From: Siminovitchia sediminis
GTDB taxonomy: Bacteria; Bacillota; Bacilli; Bacillales; Bacillaceae_C
Direction of reading: 5' to 3'
DNA length: 7,262 bases
NCBI RefSeq assembly: GCF_042680885.1
Contig: NZ_JBHUEO010000021.1
Span: 1 to 7,262 of the forward strand
Shown: one piece after another, positions 6,420 through 7,262 of the stretch
How positions within the stretch are numbered: position 1 is the first letter of the stretch
Layout of the letters: every line of letters starts with the position of its first letter
Program-made: the position numbers and the translations under genes
Notes under the pieces: generated by a model
What the model saw: only the letters and a program-made list of their open reading frames with translations
Told to the model about the DNA's origin: nothing
The model's database searches: none

Positions 6420-6481
6420 GGATTAATCTTAATTACTACATGAAATGAAAATGGCTTGTATTTATGGTGGAGGTGTAGTTG

Positions 6482-6763
6482 GTGTCTGAATCCAGCGCAA
6501 CAACAGAAATTGTCATTCGTTTACCACAGCAGCTCTTGGCAGAGTTGGACGGATTTGTGGAGCAGGAAAATCTTAACCGAAATGAATTTATTTATCGGGC
6601 TACAAAAATGTACATTCGGGAGCGGAGAAAACGCCATATCGTTGAATCGATGAGACGCGGCTACATGGAAATGGCAAAGATTAACCTGGCTATCGCAACG
6701 GAGGCTATACAGGCAGAATACGAGGCAGAGCATACTGTCGAGCGGCTTGTAAGCGGGGGATGA
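6482..6763 (+). CDS. ndoAI: Antitoxin EndoAI (MazE-type, ribbon-helix-helix)
   Basis: This is the antitoxin of the chromosomal EndoA/MazF toxin. It binds and inhibits the endoribonuclease, and RHH antitoxins of this kind often also bind their own operator. Counting 93 aa from the GTG at 6482, TEIVIRLPQQLLAELDGF (8-25) and NRNEFIYRATKMYIRER (32-48) form the N-terminal RHH fold. MRRGYMEMAKINLAIATEA (57-75) and HTVERLVSGG at the end form the toxin-binding C-terminal part. Length and C-terminus match my memory of B. subtilis YdcD, while the N-terminal half differs more. Start choice: GGAGGTG (6469-6475) is 6 nt from the GTG but only 3 nt from the TTG at 6479, so GTG is preferred and yields the familiar MSESSA N-terminus. 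Its stop lies 4 nt before the toxin start, so the pair should be translationally linked. Confidence 0.92.
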   Translation: MSESSATTEIVIRLPQQLLAELDGFVEQENLNRNEFIYRATKMYIRERRKRHIVESMRRGYMEMAKINLAIATEAIQAEYEAEHTVERLVSGG

Positions 6764-6767
6764 TCTG

Positions 6768-7118
6768 TTGGTCGTTAAACGGGGTGATGTGTTTTTCGCC
6801 GATTTATCCCCAGTAGTTGGTTCGGAACAAGGCGGAGTCAGGCCGGTGCTGGTTATCCAGAATGATATTGGAAACCGGTTCAGCCCCACAGTCATTGTTG
6901 CAGCCATTACTGCACAAATCCAGAAAGCGAAGCTGCCCACACATGTGGAGATCGATGCAAAGCGTTATGGTTTTGAACGGGATTCAGTCATACTGCTTGA
7001 ACAGATTCGAACGATCGACAAGCAGCGTCTTACTGATAAGATTACGCATCTTGATGAAGAAATGATGGAGAAGGTGGATGATGCCTTGCAAATCAGCTTA
7101 GGCCTCATCGCTTTTTGA
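6768..7118 (+). CDS. ndoA: Toxin EndoA, MazF-family endoribonuclease
   Basis: This sequence-specific mRNA endoribonuclease causes reversible growth arrest when free of EndoAI. The B. subtilis enzyme cuts at UACAU. All 116 residues are present with no truncation. The RGDVFFADLSPVVGSEQGG N-terminus, VRPVLVIQND (24-33) with the catalytic Arg25, and AAIT with Thr48 are intact. The C-terminus ITHLDEEMMEKVDDALQISL is complete. The start is TTG at 6768, with GGGGGA (6755-6760) 7 nt upstream inside the last codons of ndoAI. The near-identity to B. subtilis EndoA, judged from memory, suggests an active, conserved chromosomal toxin. The gene itself contains no UACAU, in contrast to ndoAI and its leader. 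In B. subtilis the rsbR stress cluster follows, but here only a broken ABC-F gene is seen. Confidence 0.96.
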   Translation: MVVKRGDVFFADLSPVVGSEQGGVRPVLVIQNDIGNRFSPTVIVAAITAQIQKAKLPTHVEIDAKRYGFERDSVILLEQIRTIDKQRLTDKITHLDEEMMEKVDDALQISLGLIAF

Positions 7119-7137
7119 GACGCTTTTTTAGCGTCTC
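7117..7137. terminator. Hairpin overlapping the ndoA stop codon
   Basis: GAGACGCT (7117-7124) and AGCGTCTC (7130-7137) pair perfectly over 8 bp around five T. It begins inside the TGA stop of ndoA. Neither strand has a T-run after the stem, because the T residues are in the loop, so it is not a canonical intrinsic terminator. It also marks the exact point where ABC-F homology stops on the minus strand. Confidence 0.4.
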
Positions 7138-7262
7138 TGGATGTCGCCTGCTTGGATTTAGAAGCATTTGCACTGAATCTTGCAATAAACGCTTGAAGTT
7201 CTTTTATTTTTTCTTCTTTCTTTTTGTTTGCTTCTTGGGCCATTTTTTGGGCCAGCTGGCTG
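7136..7262 (-). pseudogene. ABC-F ATPase fragment, 3' part missing
   Basis: Read on the minus strand from the right edge, the frame gives SQLAQKMAQEANKKKEEK followed by IKELQAFIARFSANASKSK and QATSR. This is the basic, helical linker between the two ATPase domains of ABC-F proteins (YkpA/YbiT/YfmM type), which act on the ribosome rather than in transport. FIARFSANASKSKQATSR is a strong signature and is normally followed by KKLLDKI and the second ATPase domain. Here the match stops after Arg at 7136, precisely at the hairpin, and the frame continues as unrelated residues antisense to ndoA until a stop at 6965. The second ATPase domain is therefore lost from this copy. Whether an N-terminal half exists lies beyond the window. 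Most likely this is a broken gene left by a rearrangement. Confidence 0.7.

Overview
The window looks like chromosomal DNA of a Bacillaceae-type Firmicute. The evidence is the strong Shine-Dalgarno sequences, the frequent TTG and GTG starts, the sigma-A-type promoters, and above all the alr - ndoAI - ndoA (mazEF) order, which is the Bacillus subtilis arrangement. The ndoA product matches my memory of the B. subtilis protein almost residue for residue. I cannot name the species.

Layout: (1) Positions 1-509 hold the N-terminal 139 codons of an IS1182-type transposase on the minus strand, running off the left edge. Two back-to-back terminator hairpins, one per strand, mark its outer flank (483-539). 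(2) Positions 540-829 contain no gene I can support. (3) A sigma-A promoter (850-877) overlaps a perfect dyad and precedes a leader of about 243 nt. The leader has competing hairpins and a 30-codon small ORF with an excellent ribosome-binding site. (4) An NCS2/AzgA-type purine permease (1127-2494) and adenine deaminase (2510-4261) form a tight two-gene operon, ended by a GC-rich hairpin. Together they look like an import-and-deaminate module for adenine salvage. (5) Positions 4262-4840 are non-coding and carry a degenerate array built on GTCGCCAATAAA / GTTCATAAA, with a 72-nt block duplicated 157 nt apart. (6) Alanine racemase alr follows with its own near-consensus promoter. (7) A 380-bp gap, with a candidate alr terminator and a separate extended -10 promoter, leads to the EndoAI antitoxin and EndoA (MazF) toxin pair. 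(8) The right edge holds a minus-strand fragment of an ABC-F ATPase whose homology stops at a hairpin abutting the ndoA stop codon.

Functionally there are three units: purine salvage, D-alanine supply for the cell wall, and a chromosomal toxin-antitoxin module. Both flanks look rearranged, with an IS on the left and a broken ABC-F gene on the right. The points most worth following are the unassigned leader and small ORF before the permease, the intergenic repeat array, the UACAU asymmetry within the toxin-antitoxin transcript, and the ABC-F breakpoint. I found no clearly new multi-gene system.
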